From Site-B1 sp963722665 (GTDB taxonomy: Bacteria > Bacteroidota > Bacteroidia > Flavobacteriales > Flavobacteriaceae): a stretch of 64,000 bases of DNA. Position 1 is the stretch's first letter. Each line of letters opens with the position of its first letter. Of this stretch, positions 27,982 through 37,743 are shown in pieces. The notes beneath the pieces were generated by a model. The model had not been told where the DNA came from. It made no database searches and saw only the letters and a program-made list of their open reading frames with translations. Location of the stretch: the NCBI GenBank assembly GCA_963722665.1, contig CAVRNW010000020.1, forward strand, positions 62,001 through 126,000. The letters run 5' to 3'. The translations under genes and the position numbers were made by a program.

Positions 27982-28596
27982 TTAAAAACTAAAATTTAAA
28001 GTTAAACCCAGATTTGTGGTTGCATCCATTTCATTTATTTTAAAATGAGGTTGCAGTGCCAGATTTTCATCAACATTATACTGAAGTAAATGGGAGTCAA
28101 CGTTTGCATCAATAATATTCAAAGCATAAATGCCTATCGTTACAAGCAACGAAATCTCTCTGTTTTTTCTTAAAGATCGTTGTGCTCTAATTAAAGCCTC
28201 ATTTGATATTTGAGGGGTGCTTAAGGGATTTTCATTAGTATCAGTACCCCAAAACTCATCATCTGTAAATCCTGCCAGTCGCCGTTTATAAATATCTCTA
28301 AATCTGTTGTATTCGTTTGTATTATCAATAAAGAAATAAATCCCGGTACCCAGAGCGGCGTAAACAACAGGTATTTTCCAATATTTTTTGTTGTAAGCTT
28401 GTCCCAGACCAGGTAAAATTGCCGAATAAAACGCCGCACGTGAAGGAGCTAAAGGATCTATAGAATCTCTTACTCTGGTATTTACTTCAACTTTCAATTC
28501 CTCCTTTTTTTGAGGAATGATTTCATCGTTTTGAGCTTGAGTTGTTGCAGAAAATAATGTGAGAATCAGAACGATAAGTAATGAACTACTTTTCAC
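27982..28596 (-). CDS. DUF5683 domain protein
   Basis: 204 residues with a signal peptide (MKSSSLLIVLILTLFSATTQA). It has hydrophobic segments around AAFYSAILPGLGQAYNKKYWK (signature of DUF5683) and VVYAALGTGIYFFI, and another in LVTIGIYALNIIDANVDSHL. Probably an inner- or outer-membrane-associated protein; function unknown. Its start codon is 11 bases inside the end of parB, and dapB follows 2 bases later. Confidence 0.8.
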   Translation of the reverse strand: MKSSSLLIVLILTLFSATTQAQNDEIIPQKKEELKVEVNTRVRDSIDPLAPSRAAFYSAILPGLGQAYNKKYWKIPVVYAALGTGIYFFIDNTNEYNRFRDIYKRRLAGFTDDEFWGTDTNENPLSTPQISNEALIRAQRSLRKNREISLLVTIGIYALNIIDANVDSHLLQYNVDENLALQPHFKINEMDATTNLGLTLNFSF

Positions 28597-29494
28597 GTTT
28601 TACTAGTTTTGTGATTCTGTTAAAATCTTCTTCTGAATGAAAAGGTATTGTAATAGAACCTTTACCGTTTTTTGAAACTTTGACATGTATTTTATGACCG
28701 AAATAATCAGAAATCTTTTTTATGCCTTTTTTTACAAAACCAGGTAATTCATTATCCCTTTTTGGTTGAGAAGATACTTTACCATTTCCTTTTTGGTAGT
28801 TACGAACCAGATCTTCTGTTTGACGAACAGATAATTTATCGGCAAGTATTTGTTCATAAATACCAAGTTGATCTCTCTGGTTTTCAATATTAATAAGTGC
28901 TCGACCATGACCCATACTTATAAACCCGTCACGAATTCCCGTTTGAATTATTGGATCTAATTTTAGTAGTCTCAGGTAATTGGCAATGGTAGATCGCTTT
29001 TTACCAACACGATCACTCATTTGTTCTTGTGTCAAATTGATTTCCTCAATAAGTCTTTGATAGGACAAAGCAATTTCAATAGGATCCAGATCCTGTCTTT
29101 GAATATTCTCAACAAGAGCCATTTCCAAAGTTTCCTGGTCATTAGCTATACGGATGTAGGCCGGAATTGATGGTAATCCAATTAATTTAGAAGCTCTAAA
29201 CCGTCTTTCTCCAGAAACCAACTGAAATTTGTTGAATTCTATTTTTCTTACCGTTATAGGTTGAATGATTCCGAGTTCTTTTATAGAAGAAGCCAGTTCT
29301 CTCAAAGATTCTTCACTAAAGTTAGTTCTTGGTTGAAACGGATTTACTTCAATTGAATTGATATCAATTTCTACTATATTACCAATAACCTTATCCGCAT
29401 TTTTATCCTGTGCCGAATTGATGTCATTACTCGGATCTTTTAATAATGCTGATAAACCTCTGCCTAAGGCTTGTTTCTTGGTTGCTTTCGCCAT
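28586..29494 (-). CDS. parB: Chromosome-partitioning protein ParB
   Basis: 302 residues. The N-terminal segment ALGRGLSALLKDP is the ParA-interacting motif; IEVNPFQPRTNFSEESL and LVSGERRFRASKLIGLPSIPAYI form the CTP-binding ParB domain (GERRFRA motif); MALVENIQRQDLDPIEIALSYQRL and the helix-turn-helix KKRSTIANYLRLLKLD follow. The C-terminal dimer domain is about 240-302. It overlaps the parA stop by 1 base. Confidence 0.96.
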   Translation of the reverse strand: MAKATKKQALGRGLSALLKDPSNDINSAQDKNADKVIGNIVEIDINSIEVNPFQPRTNFSEESLRELASSIKELGIIQPITVRKIEFNKFQLVSGERRFRASKLIGLPSIPAYIRIANDQETLEMALVENIQRQDLDPIEIALSYQRLIEEINLTQEQMSDRVGKKRSTIANYLRLLKLDPIIQTGIRDGFISMGHGRALINIENQRDQLGIYEQILADKLSVRQTEDLVRNYQKGNGKVSSQPKRDNELPGFVKKGIKKISDYFGHKIHVKVSKNGKGSITIPFHSEEDFNRITKLVKREK

Positions 29495-30261
29495 TACTCG
29501 GAGTTTTTATTGATAATTTCTTTAGCCAAACTTAAGTAATTAAGTGCACCTTTGCTACTGGCATCATAATTTATGATGTTCTCTCCATAACTTGGTGCTT
29601 CACCTAAACGTACATTCCGTTGAATGATTGTTTGAAAAACCATTTCTCCAAAATGTTTTTGGACCTCTTCCACTACTTGATTTGATAATCTTAAACGAGA
29701 ATCATACATGGTTAAAAGTAAGCCTTCAATATCAAGATCTGGATTGTGAATTTTCTGCACACTTTTTACTGTATTCAACAATTTCCCTAAACCTTCCAAT
29801 GCAAAATATTCACATTGAATTGGAATAATTATGGAGTCAGCCGCAGTTAAAGCGTTTAATGTTAATAAACCAAGAGAAGGAGCACAATCAATTAATATAT
29901 AATCGTATTTATCTTTTAAATGTTCAATGGCTTGTTTGAGCATATATTCACGATTCTCTTTGTCTACTAATTCGATTTCAATAGCAACTAAATCTATATG
30001 AGAAGGAATAATATCCAGATTTGGAGTATCAGTTTTAATAATAGCCTCTTCTGCAGAATTTGTATGTTCCAATATCTGATATGTACCTATTTCCACACTT
30101 TCAACATCAATACCTAATCCGGAAGTTGCATTAGCTTGCGGATCTGCATCAATAAGCAAAACTTTTTTTTCTAAAACACCTAAAGAAGCGGCTAAGTTTA
30201 TTGAGGTGGTTGTTTTACCGACACCTCCTTTTTGATTGGCAATTGCTATGATCTTACCCAT
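29494..30261 (-). CDS. parA: Chromosome-partitioning ATPase ParA (Soj)
   Basis: 255 residues from ATG 30261; the frame is open to 30297, but MGKIIAIANQKGGVGKTTT is the normal N-terminus. The deviant Walker A KGGVGKTT, VLLIDADPQANATSGLG and YILIDCAPSLGLLTLNAL (Walker B) are clear. Walker-type ATPase that moves ParB-parS complexes on the nucleoid. No parS palindrome was noticed nearby. Confidence 0.96.
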   Translation of the reverse strand: MGKIIAIANQKGGVGKTTTSINLAASLGVLEKKVLLIDADPQANATSGLGIDVESVEIGTYQILEHTNSAEEAIIKTDTPNLDIIPSHIDLVAIEIELVDKENREYMLKQAIEHLKDKYDYILIDCAPSLGLLTLNALTAADSIIIPIQCEYFALEGLGKLLNTVKSVQKIHNPDLDIEGLLLTMYDSRLRLSNQVVEEVQKHFGEMVFQTIIQRNVRLGEAPSYGENIINYDASSKGALNYLSLAKEIINKNSE

Positions 30262-30463
30262 TAATTTGATTTGGTTTAAATACGCGTAAAAATACAATTA
30301 TTTGTGAGTTTATAAAACGTAAGTTGTTAACACTTTGTATTAAGATATCAATTAATATCAGCTTGTTTTTTAAGTTATTCTAATGATTTATACAATATAC
30401 CGATTTTGCAGAAAGAATTAAGATGCAATATTGTTTCTAGTATTTAGACCTTATGTCTAGACT

Positions 30464-31177
30464 CTATAAATTGACCCCAAAAAGATACCCAACCATTGCA
30501 GTCAATCCCATTGCAACAGTTCCCCAAAACGTAATTCTAATAATTGCCTTACTTATACTAGACCCACCAGTTTTTGCTGCCAGGGCTCCCAGGATTATTA
30601 AAAAAACAAGTGCAAAAGCATATAGGTAATATTCCATATTATTTAGCGGAAGAAATAAAGTAACTAAAAGTGGTAAGATTCCACCAACAGTAAAGGCAGC
30701 TCCGGATGCAAATGCAGCCTGAGTTGGTTTGGCCTTACTAATTTCGTTAATTCCTAATTCATCTCTAATATGAGCACCTAAAGCATCTTTCTCCGTTAAT
30801 TCTTTAGCAACTGTGAAAGCAGTTTCTTTTTTTAACCCTCTTTTTTCGTAAATTTCTGCTAAGCGCTGTAATTCAATTTCAGGTGTTTCCTGCAACTCTA
30901 TTTTTTCACGTTCAATATCTGCTTTTTCGATGTCAGTTTGAGAACTTACAGATACGTATTCTCCGGCAGCCATAGATAGAGCCCCTGCAACTAATCCTGC
31001 CAATGTTGCAAGAATTATAGGCTCTCTTAGCTCTGTAGCGGCGGCAACTCCAATTGCAAGACTGGCTGTGGATAAAATACCGTCATTTGCACCAAGTACA
31101 GAGGCTCTCAACCAATTGCTTCTGTGTATATAATGATTTTCCAGATAATTATCTAATCCATCTGTTTTTTCTGTCAT
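30464..31177 (-). CDS. VIT1/CCC1-family iron/manganese transporter
   Basis: 237 residues, about five membrane segments. Family motifs are WLRASVLGANDGILSTASLAIGV, the first helix with its N-D-G core, and LVAGALSMAAGEYVSVSSQTD in helix 2. A cytosolic helical insert (about 85-145, rich in Glu: EREKIELQETPEIELQRLAE) is the metal-binding domain. Predicted to move Fe2+ or Mn2+ out of the cytoplasm. Monocistronic between parA and scpA; no evidence links it to the hydrogenase cluster. Confidence 0.9.
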   Translation of the reverse strand: MTEKTDGLDNYLENHYIHRSNWLRASVLGANDGILSTASLAIGVAAATELREPIILATLAGLVAGALSMAAGEYVSVSSQTDIEKADIEREKIELQETPEIELQRLAEIYEKRGLKKETAFTVAKELTEKDALGAHIRDELGINEISKAKPTQAAFASGAAFTVGGILPLLVTLFLPLNNMEYYLYAFALVFLIILGALAAKTGGSSISKAIIRITFWGTVAMGLTAMVGYLFGVNL

Positions 31178-31280
31178 TTTTTTGCTTTGTTCAAATTACT
31201 GACAACCTGTTTTGATTTTTATTAATTGATTAATTAAACCACTGGAGTTTTCCTGGTTTTTCAATAATAAACCAATCAAA

Positions 31281-33483
31281 TTAATCTATCAAAATTTCTA
31301 AGATCTTAATAGCCGCCTCGCTAATCTTTGTTCCCGGCCCAAAAACAGCTACAGCTCCTGCATCAAATAAATATTTATAATCCTGTTTAGGTATCACACC
31401 GCCAACAATGACCATAATATCGTCTCGACCATATTTTTTCAAGTTCTTCAATAACCTGTGGAACCAAGGTTTTATGTCCTGCGGCCAGGGAGGAAACACC
31501 CAGAATATGCACATCATTTTCAACAGCTTGTTTAGCGGCCTCTTGAGGTGTTTGGAATAGTGGCCCAATATCTACATCAAAGCCAACATCAGCATACCCG
31601 GTAGCAACAACTTTTGCGCCGCGGTCGTGCCCGTCTTGTCCCATTTTTGCTATCATGATCCTTGGTCTTCGACCTTCTTTTTCGGCAAAAACATCGGCTA
31701 ATTCCTTAGCTTTTTTAAATGAATTATCGTCTTTTATTTCTTTACTGTACACGCCTGAAAAGGATTTAATTTGTGCTTTATAGCGTCCAAAAACTTCTTC
31801 TAAAGCATCACTGATCTCGCCTAAACTTGCCCGTTCTCGAGCTGCTTCAACAGCTAAAGCTAATAAATTATTTCTATCCTGACGATGGTCAGGATCTTTT
31901 GAAATGTAATTCTGGTCATTTTTATGTCGATCAGGATCTTTTTCTTCATTCTTCATTTCTATTCGAGCAGCTTCTGTTAATTTTGCTAAAGCAGCTTTCA
32001 CCTTGTCATTATTTCTTTCGGCCTTCATCTTTTTCAATCGCTTGATCTGTTGTGACCGAACCGTTTGATTATCTACTTCCAGAGTTTGAATTGGATCTTC
32101 CTCATCCAAAACATATTTGTTGACACCCACAATAATATCCTGACCAGAATCGATTCTTGCTTGCTTGCGAGCAGCAGCTTCTTCAATTCTTAATTTAGGG
32201 ATACCTGCTTCAATGGCCTTGGTCATTCCTCCTAAGTCTTCTACTTCCTCTATCAGTTCCCAAGCTTTGTGGGCAATTTCATTTGTTAAGCTTTCAACAT
32301 AATAACTACCAGCCCAAGGATCGACCGTTTTTGTGATCTTGGTTTCTTCCTGTAAATAGATTTGTGTATTTCTGGCAATTCTAGCAGAGAAATCTGTTGG
32401 TAAAGCAATAGCTTCATCCAGAGCATTGGTATGTAAACTTTGTGTGCCACCAAAAGCCGCTGCCGCCGCTTCAATACAGGTCCTTGCCACATTATTGAAT
32501 GGATCTTGTTCTGTTAAACTCCAACCACTAGTTTGACAATGTGTTCTAAGCACTAAAGATTTTGGATTTTTTGGATTGAACTGACTCACCATTTTTGCCC
32601 AAAGCATTCTGGCTGCTCGCATTTTGGCAATCTCCATAAAGTGATTCATTCCAATTGCCCAGAAAAATGACAGTCGTGGGGCAAAAGTATCAATATCCAT
32701 TCCTGCATCTAGTCCTTTGCGGATGTATTCTAATCCATCTGCCAATGTATAAGCTAATTCAATATCACATGTGGCTCCAGCTTCCTGCATATGGTAACCA
32801 GAAATACTGATACTGTTGAACCTTGGCATATTCTTGCTGGTATACTCAAAAATATCCGAAATAATTTTCATGGATGGAGTTGGTGGATAAATATATGTAT
32901 TACGAACCATGAATTCCTTGAGAATATCATTTTGAATGGTTCCTCCCAATTGTTCCGGTTTTACACCTTGTTCTTCAGCAGCCACAATGTAAAAAGCCAT
33001 AATTGGAAGCACAGCTCCATTCATGGTCATAGAAACCGACATTTTATCTAAAGGAATTTGGTCAAACAGAATTTTCATATCCTCAACACTGTCGATAGCG
33101 ACTCCGGCTTTACCTACGTCACCAACAACTCGATCATGATCACTGTCATAACCTCTGTGGGTTGCCAGATCGAATGCAACCGAAAGCCCTTTTTGTCCTG
33201 CGGCCAGATTGCGTCTGTAAAAGGCGTTACTTTCTTCTGCAGTTGAAAACCCCGCATACTGACGAATGGTCCATGGACGAATCACATACATGGTGCTGTA
33301 TGGCCCACGAAGATTTGGTGCAATTCCGGCAACAAAACTCAAATGTTCTATGTCTTTTACATCGTTTTTGGAATAGGTTTCCTTCACAACAATATCCTCT
33401 GCCGTTAAAAAAGTACCGGAATTATCTTTCAGTTTATTATGAGATTCCGAGATTTTTAAATTCTGGATATTTTTTCTGGACAT
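31281..33483 (-). pseudogene. scpA: Methylmalonyl-CoA mutase large subunit, frameshifted near its C-terminus
   Basis: B12-dependent interconversion of (R)-methylmalonyl-CoA and succinyl-CoA. Frame one (33483 to 31387) has the TIM-barrel domain (RGPYSTMYVIRPWTIRQYAGF; TMNGAVLPIMAFYI; RTHCQTSGWSLTEQDP) and the B12 motif GQDGHDRGAKVVATGYAD (D-x-H-x2-G). It breaks after VPQVIEELEK. Frame two resumes KKYGRDDIMVIVGGVIPKQDY and ends ISEAAIKILEILID at 31281. Dropping one base from the six-T run at 31434-31439 restores about 733 residues, normal for the family. The break is within a conserved domain, so a homopolymer error or recent mutation is likelier than decay. Confidence 0.9.
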
Positions 33484-33491
33484 ATCTGGTT

Positions 33492-34118
33492 TTATTTAAT
33501 GTCTTCTGGTTTTGAAACTTCTTTGCCTGTATTCTTTTTACTGAAATCCACATCAAATAACTTGGCATAAAACATATCCAAAGCAATATAAGTAGCTAGA
33601 TATTTGTCCTTAATGGCTAAATAAGCACCTCTTTTTAAAGGTTCTCCAAATAGCTTTGCACTCATGCTATTGGTTTCCAACAGGGCATTAAATGTTGTTT
33701 TTAAATCTTTGTCGGATAAATTATCTCCCAAACATTTAACAAATTTGCTATTGTAGTTTAAAGATTTGGTTTCACCATCTAAATTCCAAAGGTCTTTATC
33801 TGTCTTAAGGATTTCGAAAATCTCAATTGTATGAGGTGAAGCTATTTCTTCATATTTGGCGCGACCATAGATTCCTAAATTAATAGCTCTGGAGTAGGCC
33901 TGAGATAAATTCTTGGTTCCTTTTTGGGCAAAATAATTGGTGATGTCATCTTCAAAAGAATAAACAGCTTCTTTGAGCAGTTCGGGATTTATTCCTTCAC
34001 AGGTCACTTGAAATTCGTTTGCAGAATATTTAAATTCTGATAAGCTTGCTTCCTTTTTGCAACTGACTAAAAGAAAGGATACAATTAATACAATAAGGGG
34101 TTTTAATAGAATTCTCAT
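33492..34118 (-). CDS. Conserved lipoprotein of unknown function in the mutase operon
   Basis: 208 residues with a lipoprotein signal ending LLVSC (lipidated Cys about 20). The rest is mostly alpha-helical and charged, with ELLKEAVYSFEDDITNYFAQKG and GAYLAIKDKYLATYIALDMFYAK; no known motif is recognised. It is inserted between the two methylmalonyl-CoA mutase subunit genes, 8 bases upstream of scpA and 13 bases downstream of mutA. The mutase is cytosolic, so a functional link with a membrane lipoprotein is not obvious. Confidence 0.7.
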   Translation of the reverse strand: MRILLKPLIVLIVSFLLVSCKKEASLSEFKYSANEFQVTCEGINPELLKEAVYSFEDDITNYFAQKGTKNLSQAYSRAINLGIYGRAKYEEIASPHTIEIFEILKTDKDLWNLDGETKSLNYNSKFVKCLGDNLSDKDLKTTFNALLETNSMSAKLFGEPLKRGAYLAIKDKYLATYIALDMFYAKLFDVDFSKKNTGKEVSKPEDIK

Positions 34119-34131
34119 AACTATATAATAT

Positions 34132-35496
34132 TTATTCTGTTTTTAATCGTTCTTGTTCTAATTTTTCGGCTAATCTTGATTCTATGATTGGTTCAATGAC
34201 CGTTTTTCTCTTTTTGATCTTTACAAAAGGAAAGAGTTCTAGGTTGTCTTTCATTTTGTCATTAGGATTTGGATGCTTGTTGGTGCCTAAAAGGATCTCT
34301 TCTTTTTTATCAAACTGCTCCTGTTCCAGAGCTGCACTACCCTTTATCTTACGTTGAATTGTACCTTCCTTTAATTGTTTAAGAAAACCACCATTGGACT
34401 CAATATCCTTGAACAGATCTAAAGCTTTTTCGCAAAGTTGAGTGGTCAAACTCTCTATATAATAAGCACCATCAGCTGGATTGTTAACTTTATTCAAATA
34501 GCTTTCATTCTTCAAGATAAGTAACTGATTTCTTGCAATTCGATCACCAAATTCATTTGTTTTATGAAATATGTCATCATATGCTAAATTGTTTATAGAA
34601 TTTGCTCCACCAAGAATAGCACTCATGCATTCGGTTGTTGTGCGTAGCAAATTGGTATTATAATCATAAAGCGTTTTGTTACGATGGGTTGGAACTACCA
34701 AAATGTGACAATGAGGGTTGACATTATATTCATGAGCCAAGGTTCTCCATAATATTCTGAGTGCTCTTAGCTTGGCGATCTCAAAGAAATAGTTCGTACC
34801 AACAGACACGTTAAAAGTAATTTGGTTTTTGATCTTATCTCCAAAATGGTTCAAATATTCATTAGCGTGGGCTAAAGAGTAGGCTAATTGCTGAACAATA
34901 TTGGCTCCGGCATTTTGGTATAAGGATGTATCAATACTCAGGGTGCTTTTTACTGATCCGGAGCATTCAATTACGCTTTCCAGAATTAAATGATCTTCTT
35001 TATTATTTAAATACCAATTACCGCTCTTTGCTAAATTTCCAATGATATCGGTATTAATATGGATTCCGGCTTTTGCAGGAATTGCAGCTATTTTTTTTAT
35101 GAATGATGCAGATAAAAACTGCAATTGAAAATGAATTGGAATAGCTGAAAGATCTATGTTTTTAATGAGATTTCCTAGATCGATATCGTCATTAGGAAGA
35201 ATGAATATTATGCTTTCAGCACCTCTTTTAATTGATTCCAGGGCATTTGTATTGGATCTTTTAACATCTGACACAAAAATAGTTTGACAGATTTTAAACT
35301 TTGTAGCTTTAGTATCTGATACATCAGGCAATGAATTAAATTCATCAGTGTGATAAAAAGGTTTTACGTTTATACCTTCATTTGTCTTCCAAATTAGTGT
35401 TTGGTTATAATCTGCTCCTTTGAGATCTACCTGGATCAGTTGTTTCCATTCTTTTGAAGAAACAGGCTTGAATTGTTTAAATAATGATTTACTCAT
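34132..35496 (-). CDS. mutA: Methylmalonyl-CoA mutase small (beta) subunit
   Basis: 454 residues. It has the barrel fold of the mutase family (SKEWKQLIQVDLKGADYNQTLIWKT; TFNVSVGTNYFFEIAKLRALRILW; PTHRNKTLYDYNTNLLRTTTE) but no C-terminal B12-binding D-x-H-x2-G motif, as expected for the non-catalytic beta chain. It pairs with ScpA. Residues near 136-145 (AIPAKAGIH) are encoded by DNA similar to the REP-like element at 25565; see findings. It overlaps the FtsB-like stop by 8 bases. Confidence 0.9.
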   Translation of the reverse strand: MSKSLFKQFKPVSSKEWKQLIQVDLKGADYNQTLIWKTNEGINVKPFYHTDEFNSLPDVSDTKATKFKICQTIFVSDVKRSNTNALESIKRGAESIIFILPNDDIDLGNLIKNIDLSAIPIHFQLQFLSASFIKKIAAIPAKAGIHINTDIIGNLAKSGNWYLNNKEDHLILESVIECSGSVKSTLSIDTSLYQNAGANIVQQLAYSLAHANEYLNHFGDKIKNQITFNVSVGTNYFFEIAKLRALRILWRTLAHEYNVNPHCHILVVPTHRNKTLYDYNTNLLRTTTECMSAILGGANSINNLAYDDIFHKTNEFGDRIARNQLLILKNESYLNKVNNPADGAYYIESLTTQLCEKALDLFKDIESNGGFLKQLKEGTIQRKIKGSAALEQEQFDKKEEILLGTNKHPNPNDKMKDNLELFPFVKIKKRKTVIEPIIESRLAEKLEQERLKTE

Positions 35497-35815
35497 CTTC
35501 AGTTTTTTTAGCTATGCTATCTTCATATTCAATTATATATATTTCTTCATTGTCTCGCTTCATATAATATTTTTCCCTTGCAAATTTTTCCAATCCTTCA
35601 TCATTACTCAAGGTCTCTATTTCCTTTTTATCCTTTACAATTTCTCTATTGTAGTACTCCTTTTCACTTTCCAGATCATCCATTTCTTTATTAAGCTCAA
35701 GATGAGTTAAAAAAGAGTTGGTGTCAAAAAACAACATCCAAATAGCAAAAACTACAAATATTAATACAAAGATATTCCTGAAGATCTTGAAAAACAGTTT
35801 TTTGTTTTTAGTCAT
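35489..35815 (-). CDS. Septum formation initiator family protein (FtsB/DivIC-like)
   Basis: 108 residues: a short cytosolic tail, one membrane helix IFVLIFVVFAIWMLFFD (about 14-30) and a coiled coil ELNKEMDDLESEKEYYNREI, ending with GLEKFAREKYYMKRDNEE, the FtsB/DivIC signature (REKYYM-K). It links FtsL/FtsQ in the divisome. It overlaps udk by 8 bases at its start and mutA by 8 bases at its end. Confidence 0.87.
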   Translation of the reverse strand: MTKNKKLFFKIFRNIFVLIFVVFAIWMLFFDTNSFLTHLELNKEMDDLESEKEYYNREIVKDKKEIETLSNDEGLEKFAREKYYMKRDNEEIYIIEYEDSIAKKTEDE

Positions 35816-36422
35816 TGTACAATCTTTCGTTTATTATAGTTTTAACTATATCTATAGCGACTGTATTGTATTTATTATTAGGAATAATAATATCTGCATA
35901 TTCTTTCATGGGTTCAATAAACTGTTGATGCATTGGTTTTAGTGTGGTTTGGTATCTTTCTAACACTTCCTCAAGGTTTCTGCCTCTTTCTGCAATATCC
36001 CTCTTAAGTCTTCTAATTAAACGTTCATCACTATCGGCATGAACAAATATTTTAATATCAAACATTTCTCTTAACTCGGGATTTGTTAATATTAAGATGC
36101 CCTCAACGATCATGACTTTTCTCGGGTGTGTTAAAATGGTATCTCCGGTTCTGTTATGCTTTACAAAGGAATACACCGGTTGCTCAATGACATTTCCTTT
36201 TTTTAATTCCTTGAGATGATTTTCAAGTAATTCAAAATCGATTGATCTAGGATGATCAAAATTGATTGTTACCCGTTCATCTAAAGAAAGATGAGAAGTA
36301 TCTTTATAATAGGAATCTTGTGAGATAACTCCAACCTCACCTTCAGGAAGTTCAGCAAGTATTTGATTGACTACAGTTGTTTTACCACAACCTGTTCCAC
36401 CTCCAATACCAAGTATAAGCAT
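35808..36422 (-). CDS. udk: Uridine kinase
   Basis: 204 residues. P-loop GIGGGTGCGKTTVVNQI (about 5-21), ISQDSYYKD, INFDHPRSIDFELL and MIVEGILILTNPELRE are the standard Udk motifs. It phosphorylates uridine and cytidine in pyrimidine salvage. First gene of a udk-ftsB-mutA-lipoprotein-scpA chain with overlapping stops and starts. Confidence 0.95.
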   Translation of the reverse strand: MLILGIGGGTGCGKTTVVNQILAELPEGEVGVISQDSYYKDTSHLSLDERVTINFDHPRSIDFELLENHLKELKKGNVIEQPVYSFVKHNRTGDTILTHPRKVMIVEGILILTNPELREMFDIKIFVHADSDERLIRRLKRDIAERGRNLEEVLERYQTTLKPMHQQFIEPMKEYADIIIPNNKYNTVAIDIVKTIINERLYND

Positions 36423-36445
36423 AGAATTCTAAATTAGATTTCACA

Positions 36446-36453
36446 CAAATTTA
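36446..36453 (-). promoter_or_regulatory. -7 promoter element for the udk operon
   Basis: The minus strand reads TAAATTTG, a TAnnTTTG match, 23 bases before the udk ATG. It overlaps nothing but the short gap after the PQQ-type gene. No -33 TTTG at the right spacing. Confidence 0.5.
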
Positions 36454-36456
36454 CTA

Positions 36457-37566
36457 CTATTTCTTGGGAATAATTTTAACTATTCCAACATTTTCAACAC
36501 CTGCATAAATATACCCGTCAGGACCTTGTTTGACGCTTCTTACTCTACCCAAACCATCGATTAATTTGTCTTGTTTAACAATTTTTCCGTCTTTAATAAC
36601 ACATCTGTCTAAATATTGAAATTTTAAAGATCCAACTAACAAATTTCCTTTCCATCCCGGATATACATCACTAGTTATAAAAGCCATTCCGCTAGGTGCT
36701 ATAGAAGGAACCCAATAATGAATTGGTTGTTCCATTCCGGGAAGGCTTGTATGATCTGTAAATTTGGTTCCACTGTAATTGACTCCATAACTAATTAATG
36801 GCCAGCCATAATTTTTTCCGGAATGAATAATATTAATTTCATCGCCTCCTTTTGGTCCGTGTTCATGAATCCAGATTTCACCTGTTTCTGGATTTTTTGC
36901 CATTCCCTGCGGATTTCTATGACCGTAAGAGTAAATTGCTTTTTTAGCATTTGGAGTATCTACAAACGGATTGTCAATTGGAATAGACCCATCATCATTT
37001 AGTCGATAGATCTTGCCGCAATCAATATTAATGTCTTGCGGATTTACATCTCGATTTCCTCTATCACCTATGCTAAAATATAAGTAACCATCATTATCAA
37101 ATTCAATTCGGGATCCAAAATGTTGTCCTCTTCCAGAATCAGGTGAAGCTTTATAAAGCACTTCTTTTTCCACGAGAGAATTGTCCTTTAATTTGGCTCT
37201 CATAATGGTTGTGTTTGCGGTGTCATCATCTCCATCATCAGACGATGCATAAGATAAATAGATCCATCCATTCTCTTTATAATTAGGATGTAGTTCAATA
37301 TCCATTAATCCGCCTTGGCCTAACACAATTACAGTTGGTAAACCATTTATTTTGGTCTTTTTACCATCTTTAAAATGGATGAGTTCTCCTGATTTTTCAG
37401 TTATTAACATGGAACTGTCAGGAAGAAATACAAACCCCCAAGGAATAGCTATATCTGAGACAACCACTTCATGGCTATGTTGTTTATTTTCTGGATTTTT
37501 ATCCTGTGCGCAGGACAGAAAATTTAAAAAGATGATAAATGTACAAACGATGGATTTTAGTTTCAT
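36457..37566 (-). CDS. PQQ-dependent sugar dehydrogenase (Asd/YliI type), lipoprotein
   Basis: 369 residues with a lipoprotein signal ending LSC (Cys19). Six-bladed beta-propeller motifs of the soluble aldose dehydrogenase family: IPWGFVFLPDSSMLITEKSGEL, GQGGLMDIELHPNY, GQHFGSRIEFDNDGYLYFSIG, SYGHRNPQGMAKNPETGEIW and EHGPKGGDEINII. His and Arg residues for PQQ/Ca2+ binding sit in these. Predicted to oxidise sugars on the outer face of a membrane; whether PQQ is available is unknown, as no pqq genes are in the window. Confidence 0.9.
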   Translation of the reverse strand: MKLKSIVCTFIIFLNFLSCAQDKNPENKQHSHEVVVSDIAIPWGFVFLPDSSMLITEKSGELIHFKDGKKTKINGLPTVIVLGQGGLMDIELHPNYKENGWIYLSYASSDDGDDDTANTTIMRAKLKDNSLVEKEVLYKASPDSGRGQHFGSRIEFDNDGYLYFSIGDRGNRDVNPQDINIDCGKIYRLNDDGSIPIDNPFVDTPNAKKAIYSYGHRNPQGMAKNPETGEIWIHEHGPKGGDEINIIHSGKNYGWPLISYGVNYSGTKFTDHTSLPGMEQPIHYWVPSIAPSGMAFITSDVYPGWKGNLLVGSLKFQYLDRCVIKDGKIVKQDKLIDGLGRVRSVKQGPDGYIYAGVENVGIVKIIPKK

Positions 37567-37609
37567 AATTACATGTATTTAGGATATAATAATTTAAAGA
37601 TAATTATTA

Positions 37610-37638
37610 TTTGTTATTAAAGAAAAACTATATATTTG
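37610..37638 (+). promoter_or_regulatory. Promoter for tRNA-Pro
   Basis: TTTG at 37610-37613 and TATATTTG at 37631-37638, 17 bases apart, match the Bacteroidota -33/-7 consensus. Transcription would start about 18 bases before the mature tRNA. Confidence 0.65.
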
Positions 37639-37662
37639 CAAGCCTAAAATGATAACCAATTT

Positions 37663-37740
37663 CGGGGTGTAGCGTAGCCCGGTTATCGCGCCGCGTTTGG
37701 GACGCGGAGGTCGCAGGTTCGAATCCTGCCACCCCGACCA
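37663..37740 (+). tRNA. tRNA-Pro (anticodon UGG)
   Basis: A full cloverleaf: acceptor CGGGGTG (37663-37669) pairs with CACCCCG (37730-37736); the anticodon arm CCGCG-TTTGGGA-CGCGG gives anticodon TGG; the T-arm contains GGTTCGAATCC. Discriminator A at 37737 and an encoded CCA at 37738-37740. 78 nt in total. Confidence 0.97.
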
Positions 37741-37743
37741 ATA

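Noticed and set aside
28586..30463. A parS site near parAB
   Set aside because: No palindrome close to TGTTCCACGTGGAACA was found in the genes or spacers here.
30421..30463. TAGAC-CTTAT-GTCTA palindrome after VIT1 as an operator or terminator
   Set aside because: Arms are only 5 bases with no T-run; too weak to call.
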